Origin: Cohnella sp. GbtcB17
GTDB taxonomy: Bacteria > Bacillota > Bacilli > Paenibacillales > Paenibacillaceae
Direction of reading: 5' to 3'
DNA: 64,000 nucleotides
Assembly (NCBI RefSeq): GCF_019091135.1
Contig: NZ_JAGXJW010000011.1
Location: forward strand, 31,172-95,171
Positions 35,267-44,387 of this stretch are shown piece by piece. Both the position numbers and the translations under genes were made by a program. The number at the start of each line of letters is the position of its first letter. Position 1 is the first letter of the stretch. The notes under the pieces were generated by a model. It searched no databases and had not been told where the DNA came from. It was given only the letters and a program-made list of their open reading frames with translations.

Positions 35267-37825
35267 ATGAAAAGAAAAGCAAGCCTGCGTGGATTGGCGC
35301 TGCTGTTGCTGCTCGCGATCGCCCTTCCGACCAATGCCTTCGCGGTGGTGAACGGATCGACGTCGGCCGGCTGGAACGTGTTCGACCCGTCAACGGGCGG
35401 CTCCTACCGGTACGGACCGTCGATGATCCTGAACGCGGACAACAGCATCGACATGTGGACCTGCTCGCCCGGCGCATCGGGCGCCTGGGACTACATCCGC
35501 TACAAGCACTCTCCCGACAACGGCGCGACCTGGGGCAGCGAGTCTGTCGCCCTGCAGCCGACGGCCGGCGCGCGCGACGCCTACTCGGTATGTGATCCCG
35601 GCGTCATCAAGTTCGGCGGCTACTACTATATGGGCTATACGTCCACGGAGAACGTCAACGGAACCGACAACGACGTCTATGTCGCGCGGTCGGCAAGCGT
35701 TACCGGACCTTGGGAAAAGTGGAACGGCAGCGGTTGGGGCGGTACGTCCCCGCAGCCGTTCATCGTCTTCGACGACGCGCCGATCGACACGTACGGCGCC
35801 GGCGAGCCGAGCTTCGTCGTCAAAGATTCCACGCTCTACATCTACTACACCTGGATGAGCCGCGATCCGTCCACCGGCAAGCCGGTCAATCAGACGCGCG
35901 TTCGCACAGCCTCGACCGCCAACGCCAACTGGCCGGGCAGCATGACGTATCAAGGCGTCGCCATTAACCGGGACCTGGACGGAGACGATTCGACCGATCA
36001 CAAGTACGTCCCTTCGATGAACAAGTTTATCGCGATCGGGACGGCCAGGCGTTTCGGTCCTTTCGCCTACATCAAGCTGTACGAATCGGCGGACGGCATC
36101 ACGTACAAGCCGGCGACCCTGCCTAAGAACTTCATCAGCGTCGCGGCCCACAACGCGGGCATCACCGGCAACGCGCTCGGACAATTCGACACGTCGAAAA
36201 GCAATCGGATTGCCTATGCTTACGGTACCGTTTGGGCTTACTGGTACACCGCGATGAATCCGATCACGCTGACCGACAGCGCGCTGCCCGCGGTGCCGAT
36301 CATTAGCGCCGCAATCGCCGGCAACGGCCAGGCGACGCTGCACTTCCGCACGTCCGGCGTCGCTGGAGAGACTTACAAAGTCAAATACGGCACCGCCAGC
36401 GGCAGTTATACGTCGACGTTGACCGGCATCTCCTCCAGCCCTTATACGGTCACCGGACTGACGAACGGTACGCCCTACTACTTTACGGTCGTCGCGAGCA
36501 ACGCGAGCGGCGACAGCGGCAACGCGCAGCAAGTGAGCGCCACGCCGCTCGCGTTGACGGCGAGCCCGCGCAGCGGCGTGACCGTATCCAGCCAGATCGC
36601 CGGCTGGGAAGCGTCGAAGGCGATCGATGCGGATCCGAACACGACGTGGTCGAGCGCGGGCCACTCAAGCAACGCAAGCACGGAATGGGTCACGGTCGAT
36701 ACCGGCTCCGCGCGCATGATTCAACGCGTAACGCTGACGCCGCGGCAGCCCAATGAGCTCTCGTATCCAAGCAAGTTCAATATTCAGGTCAGCACGGATA
36801 ACGCAACCTGGGTGAATGCGGACTACGACATCCGGCAATATCGGATCGAGTCGCCGGCCCGCAACGTATACGATTTTAACGAACCGCTCTACGGCAGGTA
36901 CGTACGCATCTATGCGACCGAGCTGGGTCACGACGAGAATCAGCCGTGGGGCTTTCAGCTTCAGCTGGGAGACGTGAAGATCGAGGAGATCCCATACGGC
37001 ACCTCGCAGTCGTCCGCGATCGCAGGCTGGGAAGGCGCCAAGATATTGGACGGCAACCAGACGACGGTATGGTCGAGCAACGCTCATAGCGCGGCCGCCT
37101 CCACGGAATGGCTCGCCATCGATATGGGCGCGACGAGACCGATTGGAGCGGTCAAGGTGACGCCTCGCCTATCTGGCGTGGCTTTCCCCGTCGACTTCAA
37201 ATTCCAGTCGAGCCTCGACGGCGCGACGTGGACGGACATCGCGGGCGCTTCGTATACCGGGTATGCCAATCCAGTCTCTGCGGCGCAGACATTCAAATTC
37301 GGCAACGGCGTCACCGCCCGATATGTCCGCATGTACGCCACCAAGCTGGGCGCGGACGATTTCGGCAATTACTACATGCAGATCGCCGACATGAGGCCGG
37401 ACACACTGCCGCCGCGCACGCCGGCTTCCTCTTCCTCGATCGCCGGCTGGGAAACCGCGAAGGTCGCGGACGGACAGAACAACACGTACTGGTCGAGCGC
37501 CGGCCATACGTCGGCAGCAGCTACGGAGTGGGCGTCGATCGATACGGGCAGCATACAGAGCTGGAGCGGCCTGCGCATCCGTCCGCGTCCGGACGCCGGC
37601 TTCCCGGTCAATTTCAAGCTCCAATCGAGCGTCGACGGCACGAACTGGACCGATATCGTCGGTCATGATTATATCGATTACTACAACCCGAAAAGCACGA
37701 CGCAAGTCTTCCCGTTCAGCAGCATGGTATCGGCCCGTTACTTCCGGATGTATGCGACCAAGCTGAGCGCCGATTCCTTCGGCAACTACTACATGCAGCT
37801 CGCCGAGATCATCGCCGATCATTAA
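35267..37825 (+). CDS. Secreted beta-propeller glycosidase-like protein with FN3 and three F5/8-type modules
   Basis: An 852-residue exported protein. Residues 1-27 form a signal peptide ending AFA. A propeller-like domain resembling GH43-class glycosidases follows (about 30-335: RYGPSMILNADNSIDMWTC, DPGVIKFGGYYYMGYTS, GAGEPSFVVKDSTLYIYYTW). Then comes a fibronectin type III domain (about 343-428) and three repeated discoidin/F5-8C modules, each opening with SSxIAGWExxK and TTWSS or similar (about 440-575, 580-710, 715-850), a CBM32-like arrangement. The target glycan is not readable. ATG at 35267 has AAGGAGGG 9 bp upstream. The divergent LacI protein is its probable regulator. Confidence 0.85.
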   Translation: MKRKASLRGLALLLLLAIALPTNAFAVVNGSTSAGWNVFDPSTGGSYRYGPSMILNADNSIDMWTCSPGASGAWDYIRYKHSPDNGATWGSESVALQPTAGARDAYSVCDPGVIKFGGYYYMGYTSTENVNGTDNDVYVARSASVTGPWEKWNGSGWGGTSPQPFIVFDDAPIDTYGAGEPSFVVKDSTLYIYYTWMSRDPSTGKPVNQTRVRTASTANANWPGSMTYQGVAINRDLDGDDSTDHKYVPSMNKFIAIGTARRFGPFAYIKLYESADGITYKPATLPKNFISVAAHNAGITGNALGQFDTSKSNRIAYAYGTVWAYWYTAMNPITLTDSALPAVPIISAAIAGNGQATLHFRTSGVAGETYKVKYGTASGSYTSTLTGISSSPYTVTGLTNGTPYYFTVVASNASGDSGNAQQVSATPLALTASPRSGVTVSSQIAGWEASKAIDADPNTTWSSAGHSSNASTEWVTVDTGSARMIQRVTLTPRQPNELSYPSKFNIQVSTDNATWVNADYDIRQYRIESPARNVYDFNEPLYGRYVRIYATELGHDENQPWGFQLQLGDVKIEEIPYGTSQSSAIAGWEGAKILDGNQTTVWSSNAHSAAASTEWLAIDMGATRPIGAVKVTPRLSGVAFPVDFKFQSSLDGATWTDIAGASYTGYANPVSAAQTFKFGNGVTARYVRMYATKLGADDFGNYYMQIADMRPDTLPPRTPASSSSIAGWETAKVADGQNNTYWSSAGHTSAAATEWASIDTGSIQSWSGLRIRPRPDAGFPVNFKLQSSVDGTNWTDIVGHDYIDYYNPKSTTQVFPFSSMVSARYFRMYATKLSADSFGNYYMQLAEIIADH

Positions 37826-37840
37826 ACGCGGTCACGCGGC

Positions 37841-37874
37841 AAACAGGCCCATGCGCATTCGCATGGGCCTGTTT
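37841..37874. terminator. Bidirectional terminator
   Basis: Perfect 15-bp arms (AAACAGGCCCATGCG / CGCATGGGCCTGTTT) with a 4-base loop lie between two convergent genes; A-rich and T-rich ends suit both directions. Confidence 0.88.
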
Positions 37875-37898
37875 GATGTTCGACTCCGGCTTGCAAAA

Positions 37899-39197
37899 TT
37901 AACGGAACTTCGGCAGCCAGTCGCCGTGCGCTTCGATCAGGTCGTCGCACAGGGAGACGATGTCGTCCATCGACAACTCGGCGGACGTGTGCGGGTCGAG
38001 CAGGGCTGCGTGGTAAATATGCTCCTTCTTGCCCGTCACCGCGGCTTCGATCGTGAGCAGCTGGGTGTTGATGTTCGTCCGGTTGAGCGCGGCCAGCTGC
38101 GGCGGCAAGTCGCCCACGTACGTCGGTGTCACGCCCGAGGCGTCGACCAGGCACGGCACTTCGACGCAAGCTTCCTTCGGCAGGTTGGTAATGAGGCCGG
38201 TGTTCATGACGTTGCCGCCGATCTTGAACGGCACGTTCGTCTCCATCGCGTCAAAAATGTAGGAGGCGTATTCATGCGACCGCTCGTGCGTCAGCGTCGC
38301 GTTGTTCACGATGCTGTCGCGCATCTCTTGCCAGCCCTTGATCTGTTCGATGCAGCGGCGCGGATATTCGTCCAGCGGAATATTGAAGCGCTCGATCAGC
38401 TCCGGGTAGTTTTTCTTGATGAAATACGGGTGGTACTCGGCGTTGTGCTCGCTCGATTCCGTGACATAGTAGCCGAACTTCAGCATCAGCTCGTAGCGGA
38501 CCATGTCGTGATGCTTTTCCTTTTGCTTTTCGGCTGCGCGGCGCTTGATCTCCGGATACAGGTCGACGCCGTCCTTGGTCACCTCGAGCAGCCAGGCCAT
38601 ATGGTTGATGCCCGCGATGCGCGACCGCACGCCTTCCTTCTCCATGCCGAGTCCGTCAAACAAATGATCGACGCACACCTGCACGCTGTGGCAAAGACCG
38701 ACCGTTTTCACGCCGCCATGGGTATTCATGACGTTGGTCAGCACGGCCATCGGATTCGTATAGTTGAGGAACCAGGCGTCCGGGCATACCTCGCGGATGT
38801 CGCGGGCGAAGTCCATCATGACCGGAATCGTGCGCAGGTTGCGGAAAATGCCGCCGATGCCCAGCGTGTCCGCGATCGTCTGGCGAAGTCCGTACTTCTT
38901 CGGCACCTCGAAGTCGGTAATCGTGCACGGATCGTAACCGCCGACCTGAATGGCGTTGACGACGTACTTGGCGCCGCGCAGCGCTTCCTTGCGGTCCGAA
39001 TACGCGACAATACGGCACTTGCTGCCGTTGGAAGCCTGGATGTTGCGAAGCATGCTCTCGGATTCCTTGAGCCGCTCCGGATTGATATCGAACAACGCCA
39101 GCTCGAAGCCCTGAAGCGAGGGCACAAGCATGCTGTCACCCAGTACATTTTTGACGAAAACCGTACTGCCCGCGCCGAGGAACGTGATCTTGGACAT
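37899..39197 (-). CDS. GH4 alpha-glucosidase/alpha-galactosidase
   Basis: A 432-residue family-4 glycosidase: cytoplasmic, using NAD+ and a divalent metal in a redox-assisted mechanism. The N-terminal Rossmann motif KITFLGAGSTVFVKN (3-17) binds NAD. DPCTITDFEVPKKYGLRQTIADTLGIGGIFRNLRTIPV near 88-125 and FLNYTNPMAVLTN near 145-157 are typical. GLCHSVQ near 170 supplies the metal-binding cysteine, and GINHMAWLL the catalytic-loop histidine. The sequence is closest in feel to the MelA/LplD group, but the sugar cannot be fixed. It is divergent from an AraC-type regulator 137 bp away. Ribosome binding site GGGAGG. Confidence 0.93.
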   Translation of the reverse strand: MSKITFLGAGSTVFVKNVLGDSMLVPSLQGFELALFDINPERLKESESMLRNIQASNGSKCRIVAYSDRKEALRGAKYVVNAIQVGGYDPCTITDFEVPKKYGLRQTIADTLGIGGIFRNLRTIPVMMDFARDIREVCPDAWFLNYTNPMAVLTNVMNTHGGVKTVGLCHSVQVCVDHLFDGLGMEKEGVRSRIAGINHMAWLLEVTKDGVDLYPEIKRRAAEKQKEKHHDMVRYELMLKFGYYVTESSEHNAEYHPYFIKKNYPELIERFNIPLDEYPRRCIEQIKGWQEMRDSIVNNATLTHERSHEYASYIFDAMETNVPFKIGGNVMNTGLITNLPKEACVEVPCLVDASGVTPTYVGDLPPQLAALNRTNINTQLLTIEAAVTGKKEHIYHAALLDPHTSAELSMDDIVSLCDDLIEAHGDWLPKFR

Positions 39198-39334
39198 GAG
39201 AAATTAGCCTCCCTGATTCCCGGTAGTATTAAGCCTATCTGCGACTTATAATAAATAAAAAGCGCTTCCGGGAATATGGAACAATACGTTCAACTTATGG
39301 AATAATGTAGTCTATCATGTGGAGGGTAACGATC

Positions 39335-40189
39335 ATGTCCAATCCGTTCAGCCGTACGTTCGTGCATCCGAATCCCCGTGCTTCCGGGACGCTGTCCGTC
39401 CTGTTCGCAGGGCACTCTCAGACCGAGCCTGAGCACCGGATGGGACCGCAGAAGCTGGATTATTATCTGATCCACACGGTCGCCGAGGGGAAAGGGTGGT
39501 TCAGGTGCCGCGACCGGCACTACGATCTCGAGGAAGGCGACAGCTTCGTCATCCTACCCGGCGAGATGCACATCTACGAATCTGACAAGGACCGGCCGTG
39601 GCGATATCGCTGGATCGCCTTCCAAGGTCCGGATGCCGAGCGCTGGCTCGCTACGGCGGGCGTCGACGCGCTGCATCCCATTATAAGAGGCGGCAGCGAG
39701 GACGTACTGCGGGCGATTCGGGCGGTTGACGGCGTGTTCGCCAAAAAAAGCTGGACCGCCGACTGGGAGGCCGAGGGCTGGCTGCGGCTTGCGTTCGCGG
39801 CATGGGCCAAGGCGAATCGCCCGGATGGCCCCGCTGCCGGCGCCGAACCGCGCAGCCTCTCTGCCGTCGAAGCCGACCGTGCCGCGCGCTGGCTGCAGGC
39901 CCAGCAGTCCGACCCCTCCGTCACGATCGCGCGGATGGCCGCCGAGCTTGGCTACCACCGCACGCATCTGACGAAGCTGTTCAAGCGGGAGACGGGGATG
40001 ACGCCCGTCGCCTACCTGCAGCAGCTGCGCATCGAGCGCGCCAGCTCGCTGCTCGCCGAGCCGCTCTCCGTCGAAGAGGTCGCCCTGTCTGTCGGGTACA
40101 GCGACCCGCTCTACTTTTCCAAGTCGTTCAAGAAGCTGACGGGCCAGACGCCCTCGGCGTATCGGCGGCGGGTGCGGGCGGGCGGATAA
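39335..40189 (+). CDS. AraC-family transcriptional regulator
   Basis: A 284-residue regulator with an N-terminal cupin-like sugar-sensing domain (HRMGPQKLDYYLIHTVAEGKGWFRCRDRHYDLEEGDSFVILPGEMHIYESDKDRPWRYRWIAFQGP, about 28-95) and a C-terminal double helix-turn-helix (SVTIARMAAELGYHRTHLTKLFKRETGMTPVAYLQQLRIERASSLLAEPLSVEEVALSVGYSDPLYFSKSFKKLTGQTPSAYRR, about 195-280). It probably activates the divergent GH4 gene. I choose ATG at 39335 because GGAGGG lies 8 bp upstream; an ATG at 39317 contains that site. Confidence 0.93.
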   Translation: MSNPFSRTFVHPNPRASGTLSVLFAGHSQTEPEHRMGPQKLDYYLIHTVAEGKGWFRCRDRHYDLEEGDSFVILPGEMHIYESDKDRPWRYRWIAFQGPDAERWLATAGVDALHPIIRGGSEDVLRAIRAVDGVFAKKSWTADWEAEGWLRLAFAAWAKANRPDGPAAGAEPRSLSAVEADRAARWLQAQQSDPSVTIARMAAELGYHRTHLTKLFKRETGMTPVAYLQQLRIERASSLLAEPLSVEEVALSVGYSDPLYFSKSFKKLTGQTPSAYRRRVRAGG

Positions 40190-40230
40190 TTCCGGCGAAT
40201 ATGCTTCGTACGAGCATCTCTGCGAACGCA

Positions 40231-40345
40231 TAGCGGCAATCCGTGCCGCTACACGCGTTAGCACGCCAGCTTGCGCGGACCCTTAGCGGCAATCCGTGCC
40301 GCTAGACGCTTAGCACTCCCGCATGCGCGGACTCTTAGCGTGACT
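40231..40345. repeat. 53-bp-period repeat with TAGCGGCA palindrome
   Basis: Two intact palindromes TAGCGGCA-atccg-TGCCGCTA (40231-40251 and 40284-40304) and a decayed third start at 40336, spaced 53 and 52 bp. The arms equal those of the lone palindrome at 33998. It lies between the AraC gene and the methyltransferase insertion. Confidence 0.82.
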
Positions 40346-40369
40346 TTTGTCGCCCGTCCCATAGAAAAA

Positions 40370-40430
40370 GGCAGCCACGCATCCCTTCTGGACGAACTTG
40401 CGGCTGCCCGCCGCTTTTTATCCGATCGCC
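40370..40430 (-). terminator. leuA-type terminator, outer copy A of a direct repeat
   Basis: A hairpin with GGCAGCC/GGCTGCC arms followed on the minus strand by TTTTTC, a complete leftward terminator. Beside it the last codons of LeuA are repeated (the bases for Ala-Ile-Gly-stop at about 40418-40429). Nearly the same sequence occurs at 41354-41412, the true leuA end; the last 27 bases match exactly. The methyltransferase gene lies between the copies. Confidence 0.8.
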
Positions 40431-40440
40431 GGGTACGGGG

Positions 40441-41265
40441 TTAAAAAGAGGCGGATCCTTTTTTACCTGTTACAGCCAGTAAATACATGCTCATAAATGT
40501 ACCTTCTTCAGTAACCCATTTCCGATAATCCGTTTCCGCTTGATTTCTTTCTCTCTCGCTTATGTAATTATCTTTAACCAATTGGTGCCCTCTGCCTGCC
40601 GCTACATCCGCCCAAATGCTAGCCTTTGCAATAAAGTCCTCGTCTCTTTTATGGGTTTCTTCATTTTGAATGGAGACATCAATATCCGTTAATCCACAGT
40701 CTTTAAACATAGAAACGAGGTTGTCGGCAATTCGGTTGTTCATGCCGGCATCGTTTCGCCACTTTAAAAATTTTTGGTAAAACAGCTGCATGCTCTCTGG
40801 CAATTGAGGCCGCCATTCTATTTTTTCGTGATTATAATCTAATACAACAACCCGGCCATTCTCTTTTATGCAACCGGCCATTTCTTGAATGGCCCTTTGC
40901 GGATCAGATAACCATTGTAAAACCCTCGAGCAAGTCACAATATCGAATTCGGATTTGTAATCCAAGCTATAAATATCGCCAACTTCGAAAGATAAATTGG
41001 CGATATGCGCCCCTTTTTTTCTTGCCTCCCTAATGAGTTCAACATTGCTATCTATGCCTATAACTTTTCCGTAACGCCCCACCTTTTCAGCAATTCCGCA
41101 AGTGATCGCACCAGAGCCGCAACCAATATCGAGAATTTTCATTCCTGGCTCGATTAAACTAGCTAAGCGTTTGTGGGAAGCTGCCAGAGAACGAGAATTA
41201 ATAATAATGTTGGTTCCCTCCGGCATTCTTGCACGTTCTTTTGCTATTCGATCAGTAGATTCCAT
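40441..41265 (-). CDS. SAM-dependent class I methyltransferase, AT-rich insert
   Basis: A 274-residue methyltransferase with SAM-binding motif I MKILDIGCGSGAITCGIAEKVG (about 42-63), acidic loop KVIGIDSNVELIREAR, motif DIVTCSRVLQWLSDPQRAI, and KENGRVVVLDYNHEKIEW. The fold resembles UbiE/Methyltransf_25 proteins; the substrate is unknown. Base composition is clearly lower in GC than the flanks (35-37 % in two 60-base samples against about 63 % in leuA). Together with the flanking 60-bp direct repeat, this indicates recent insertion. The start at 41265 has GAGGAG 8 bp upstream. Confidence 0.88.
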   Translation of the reverse strand: MESTDRIAKERARMPEGTNIIINSRSLAASHKRLASLIEPGMKILDIGCGSGAITCGIAEKVGRYGKVIGIDSNVELIREARKKGAHIANLSFEVGDIYSLDYKSEFDIVTCSRVLQWLSDPQRAIQEMAGCIKENGRVVVLDYNHEKIEWRPQLPESMQLFYQKFLKWRNDAGMNNRIADNLVSMFKDCGLTDIDVSIQNEETHKRDEDFIAKASIWADVAAGRGHQLVKDNYISERERNQAETDYRKWVTEEGTFMSMYLLAVTGKKGSASF

Positions 41266-41353
41266 ATTGGAGGCTCCTCGCATCTTGATTAACGTTTGGC
41301 TAAACTGCAAACGTCCCTTGCATGAGGCGCTGAAAAAGACATGTTGTACATCG

Positions 41354-41412
41354 GGCAGCCGCGTCCCTCCCAGACGAACTCGCGACTGCCCGCCGCTTTT
41401 TATCCGATCGCC
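41354..41412 (-). repeat. leuA 3' end and hairpin, inner copy B of a direct repeat
   Basis: Covers the LeuA stop codon and a hairpin (GGGCAG...CTGCCC) matching copy A at 40370-40430 with about seven substitutions and a 2-base gap. The T tract that should follow the hairpin is missing here because the inserted DNA begins at that point. Confidence 0.8.
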
Positions 41413-42968
41413 AGCACCTCTTCTTCTCCCGGCGCCGAATCGAGTACGATCGCGTTGATGCCGTTCAGGAACGCCAGCGCGCTCGCCTTGATAATGTCGG
41501 TGTCCATCGCTCGCCCGGCGTATGTCTTGCCGTCGTATTCGAGCTGGATGTTCACCCGACCTACCGCTTCTTCCCCTCTGGAGAGGCTGTTGATCTTATA
41601 GTGCTTCAGCCGCACCTCGAAGCCCGCGAGCTCCCGGATAACGCCGTACAGCGCGTCGATCGGACCGTCGCCGACCGCGCTGCCTTTGAGCGTCTCCGCG
41701 CCTCGGCGCAGCTTGACCGTGGCGGTCGGACACAGCTCGTTCGTGACGACCTGGAACGACTCGAGCTCGAACAGGCGCGCGGCGACCGCTTCGTCCTTCG
41801 GCTGCGCTTCGCGGTGCCCGTTCACGAGCGCGAACACGTCGTGATCGTACACTTCCTTGCGCGCGTCGGCGAGCGCCAGGAACTTCTCGAACAGCGCCTC
41901 GAAGTCGGCGTCGTCCTTTGGCTCGAAGCCCATGCGCGCCGCGGCGTGCTTGAACGCGTGCCGGCCGGACCGCGCCGTCAGCACGAGCTCCATGCTCTCG
42001 GCCCCGACCTCCTCAGGCGACATGATCTCGTACACGCGCTTATCCTTCAGTAAGCCGTCCTGGTGGATGCCGGAGGAGTGGGCAAACGCATTTTCGCCGG
42101 TAATCGCCTTGTTGACCTGCACGTCGAGACCCGTCAGGTGCGTCAGCAACCTGGACGTCGGGAGCAGCTCCGTCGTGCGGACGTTCGTGGAGCACCCGAA
42201 CAGCGCCTCGCGCACCTTCAGTGCCATGACGACCTCCTCGAGAGACGTGTTGCCGGCGCGCTCGCCCAGGCCGCTCACCGTGACTTCGACCTTGTCCGCG
42301 CCGCCACGGATCGCGCTCAGCGTGTTCGCCGTCGCAAGGCCGAGATCGTTGTGGCAGTGAACGCTCAGGATGACGCGCTCGTCAAGGTTTTTGAGCCGTT
42401 CGTTGATGCGCCGGATCATCTCGCCGAATTCATGCGGCTCCGCGTAGCCGACCGTGTCGGGCACGTTAATCATCGTCGCGCCGGCCTTGACGACCGCCTC
42501 GATCGTGCGCCACAAATAGTCAAAATCGGATCGTGACGCATCCTCGGTCGAATACTGCACGTACGGCAGCAGCGACTTCGCGTACTTTACCGCTTCGACG
42601 CCCATTTCCATGACCGCGTCCTTCGAACGGTTGAACTTTTTCTCGACGTGAATGTTCGACGTGCCGAGCACGATATGAATAAGCGGCTGGTCCGCTTCCT
42701 TGATGCTCTCGTAGACGGCGTCGATATCGCTCTTGACGGCGCGCGCCAGCGCGGTCACCGACATCTGGCGCCCGACCGCGCGGGTGACGGCCTGCACGGA
42801 CTCGAAGTCTCCGCGGGACGATGCGGGGAATCCCGCCTCGACGATATCGACCTTCAGGCGTTCCAGCTGACGGGCGAACTCGACCTTCTGCACGGCATTC
42901 AGCTTGGCGCCCGGCACTTGCTCCCCGTCTCTTAACGTGGTGTCCAATACGATAATTTTGCGGCTCAT
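41400..42968 (-). CDS. leuA: 2-isopropylmalate synthase
   Basis: A 522-residue enzyme of full LeuA length that condenses acetyl-CoA with 2-oxoisovalerate, the first step of leucine synthesis. The catalytic barrel has DTTLRDGEQVPGAKL (9-23), the metal-binding SVHCHNDLGLATANT near 203-217 and VEVTVSGLGERAGNTSLEEVVMAL near 230-253. HSSGIHQDGLLK follows near 300, and the C-terminal regulatory domain (about 390-510), where leucine binds, is present. The gene stands alone downstream of a leucine T-box leader. No other leu or ilv genes lie in the window. Confidence 0.97.
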   Translation of the reverse strand: MSRKIIVLDTTLRDGEQVPGAKLNAVQKVEFARQLERLKVDIVEAGFPASSRGDFESVQAVTRAVGRQMSVTALARAVKSDIDAVYESIKEADQPLIHIVLGTSNIHVEKKFNRSKDAVMEMGVEAVKYAKSLLPYVQYSTEDASRSDFDYLWRTIEAVVKAGATMINVPDTVGYAEPHEFGEMIRRINERLKNLDERVILSVHCHNDLGLATANTLSAIRGGADKVEVTVSGLGERAGNTSLEEVVMALKVREALFGCSTNVRTTELLPTSRLLTHLTGLDVQVNKAITGENAFAHSSGIHQDGLLKDKRVYEIMSPEEVGAESMELVLTARSGRHAFKHAAARMGFEPKDDADFEALFEKFLALADARKEVYDHDVFALVNGHREAQPKDEAVAARLFELESFQVVTNELCPTATVKLRRGAETLKGSAVGDGPIDALYGVIRELAGFEVRLKHYKINSLSRGEEAVGRVNIQLEYDGKTYAGRAMDTDIIKASALAFLNGINAIVLDSAPGEEEVLAIG

Positions 42969-43041
42969 GGGATGATCCCCCTTAAAATGAATGGATGGTA
43001 AATCTATGTGAAGCAGGCTCGTTTAAACCCGGAATTTAAAC

Positions 43042-43308
43042 GACAAAAAACCCCGTCTCTGCTATAGAGACGGGGTTTAACCCGCGGTACCACTCTAATT
43101 CGTTCCCGACATGCGGAAACAATCTCGTTCGATGGCCAACACCATCTATCCTTGTAACGGCGGAATCCCGGTTTACCCTACATATCAGGCAACTGTTCAT
43201 AGAGGAGTTCAACGTGACTCGCGCTGCCGTTTCGCACCAACCAACGGCTCTCTGAAAGGCGACTTCACATCTACTGGTTCTAATCAACACATTTGGCTTA
43301 TGAAGTTA
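43042..43308 (-). promoter_or_regulatory. Leucine T-box riboswitch of leuA
   Basis: The minus strand carries a T-box leader. A specifier region GTTGAACTCC has CTC (leucine codon, plus 43205-43207). Upstream stem I features (AGAGAGC and a G-rich distal loop) are visible near 43230-43260. The conserved T-box AGAGTGGTACCGCGGGTT is at 43077-43096. The competing terminator is a 10-bp hairpin with six T (43045-43078). Uncharged tRNA-Leu would prevent termination and switch leuA on. Confidence 0.93.
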
Positions 43309-43314
43309 TCGGTA

Positions 43315-43344
43315 ATTATAGGCCGACCGGGAAGCGGTTGTCAA
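43315..43344 (-). promoter_or_regulatory. Promoter of the leuA T-box transcript
   Basis: Consensus -35 TTGACA (43339-43344) and -10 TATAAT (43315-43320) on the minus strand with an 18-bp spacer. Start of transcription expected near 43308. Confidence 0.85.
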
Positions 43345-43390
43345 CAGGCGTTTATCATGTGTTGCCGAGAAGGCGATTATTCGTACGCAC

Positions 43391-44383
43391 TTATACCGGG
43401 TCCACGGAGATATTGCACGACACGGTTGCGGATGCGTACGACGCAAGCACTCGCATGCCCGTCATCTCCTGCGGCAGCGCCAGATTAAACGCATTGGTCA
43501 CGCACGTATACGGCTCGGGGCAAACGAAGCGCTGCCGGCCGTCGCCGTTGTGCAGCACCCACGTGCCGAAGGCGCGATCCGCGCGATAACGAACGCGGAT
43601 GCCGGCCTCCGGATCGGTCAGCACCGCCTCGTTGGCGTCTCCGCCGGCGGCCTCGAAGACGTCGTCCAAAGCGATGCCGTCAAGGGGAATCCCCTGCCGG
43701 AGCCGCGCTGCCCGCGCATCCTCGGTCAGCTCGCCCGTCGGCAGGAAACGCTCGTCCAACTGCCACCTGCGGCCGACCGACGCCGCGAACGTGCACGACG
43801 CCGGCGACGAAGCCGCGCCAAGCGGGAACCGGAAAGCCGTATGATAGCCGAGTCCCCATGGCATCGCGGCATCGCTCTCGTTGTGCACGTCGATCCGCTG
43901 AACGAGCGCGTTCTCCTGCAGCTCGACCCGCATGACGAGTCGGAAGCGATGCGGAAATTGCGCGGTCACCGACGGGTGATGAGCGGAGTCAAACGCCGTG
44001 ACCAGCCTCGCGCTCGCCTCGTCCTTGCCGCAGGAGACGACCTCCCAAGCCTTGTTGTGCACGAAGCCGTGCGCGTGGCTGCCGGTGGCCGGATCATTCA
44101 CCTCTAGCCGGTAAGCTCTGCCTCCAAATTCGAACGCGCCCCCTGCAATGCGGTTCGGCGGAAACAGCACCGGAATACCGTACAGCATCGGCGAAGCCTC
44201 GTACTTTTCGACCGACGCAGGCGTGTGCAGCAGCTCCACCCCCGTCTCCTTGCAGCGGATCGAGACGACGCGGCTGCCCAAAGCGGGCACGATCGTCGCC
44301 TGCAGCCGTTCGTTCTCGATCAGGACGCCCGGCCGTCCCAGCCAGGCGACGACGCGGCCGCCATGTACATCTTCCGGCCGCAC
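43391..44383 (-). CDS. Aldose 1-epimerase (galactose mutarotase)-like protein
   Basis: A 330-residue beta-sandwich protein of the mutarotase superfamily: LQATIVPALGSRVVSIRCKETGVELLHTP (27-55), YGIPVLFPPNRIAGGAFEFGGRAYRLEVND near 68-97, and the active-site GSHAHGFVHNKAWEV near 101-115; GLGYHTAFRFPLG near 187 carries the second conserved histidine. The GTG start is 4 bp after the Gfo/Idh gene, so it is the last gene of the sugar-import operon. It probably interconverts anomers of the imported sugar before oxidation. Confidence 0.85.
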   Translation of the reverse strand: MRPEDVHGGRVVAWLGRPGVLIENERLQATIVPALGSRVVSIRCKETGVELLHTPASVEKYEASPMLYGIPVLFPPNRIAGGAFEFGGRAYRLEVNDPATGSHAHGFVHNKAWEVVSCGKDEASARLVTAFDSAHHPSVTAQFPHRFRLVMRVELQENALVQRIDVHNESDAAMPWGLGYHTAFRFPLGAASSPASCTFAASVGRRWQLDERFLPTGELTEDARAARLRQGIPLDGIALDDVFEAAGGDANEAVLTDPEAGIRVRYRADRAFGTWVLHNGDGRQRFVCPEPYTCVTNAFNLALPQEMTGMRVLASYASATVSCNISVDPV

Positions 44384-44387
44384 GGCG

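Noticed and set aside
39255..39275. cre site before the GH4 gene (AAGCGCTT core)
   Set aside because: Only about 10 of 14 consensus positions match.
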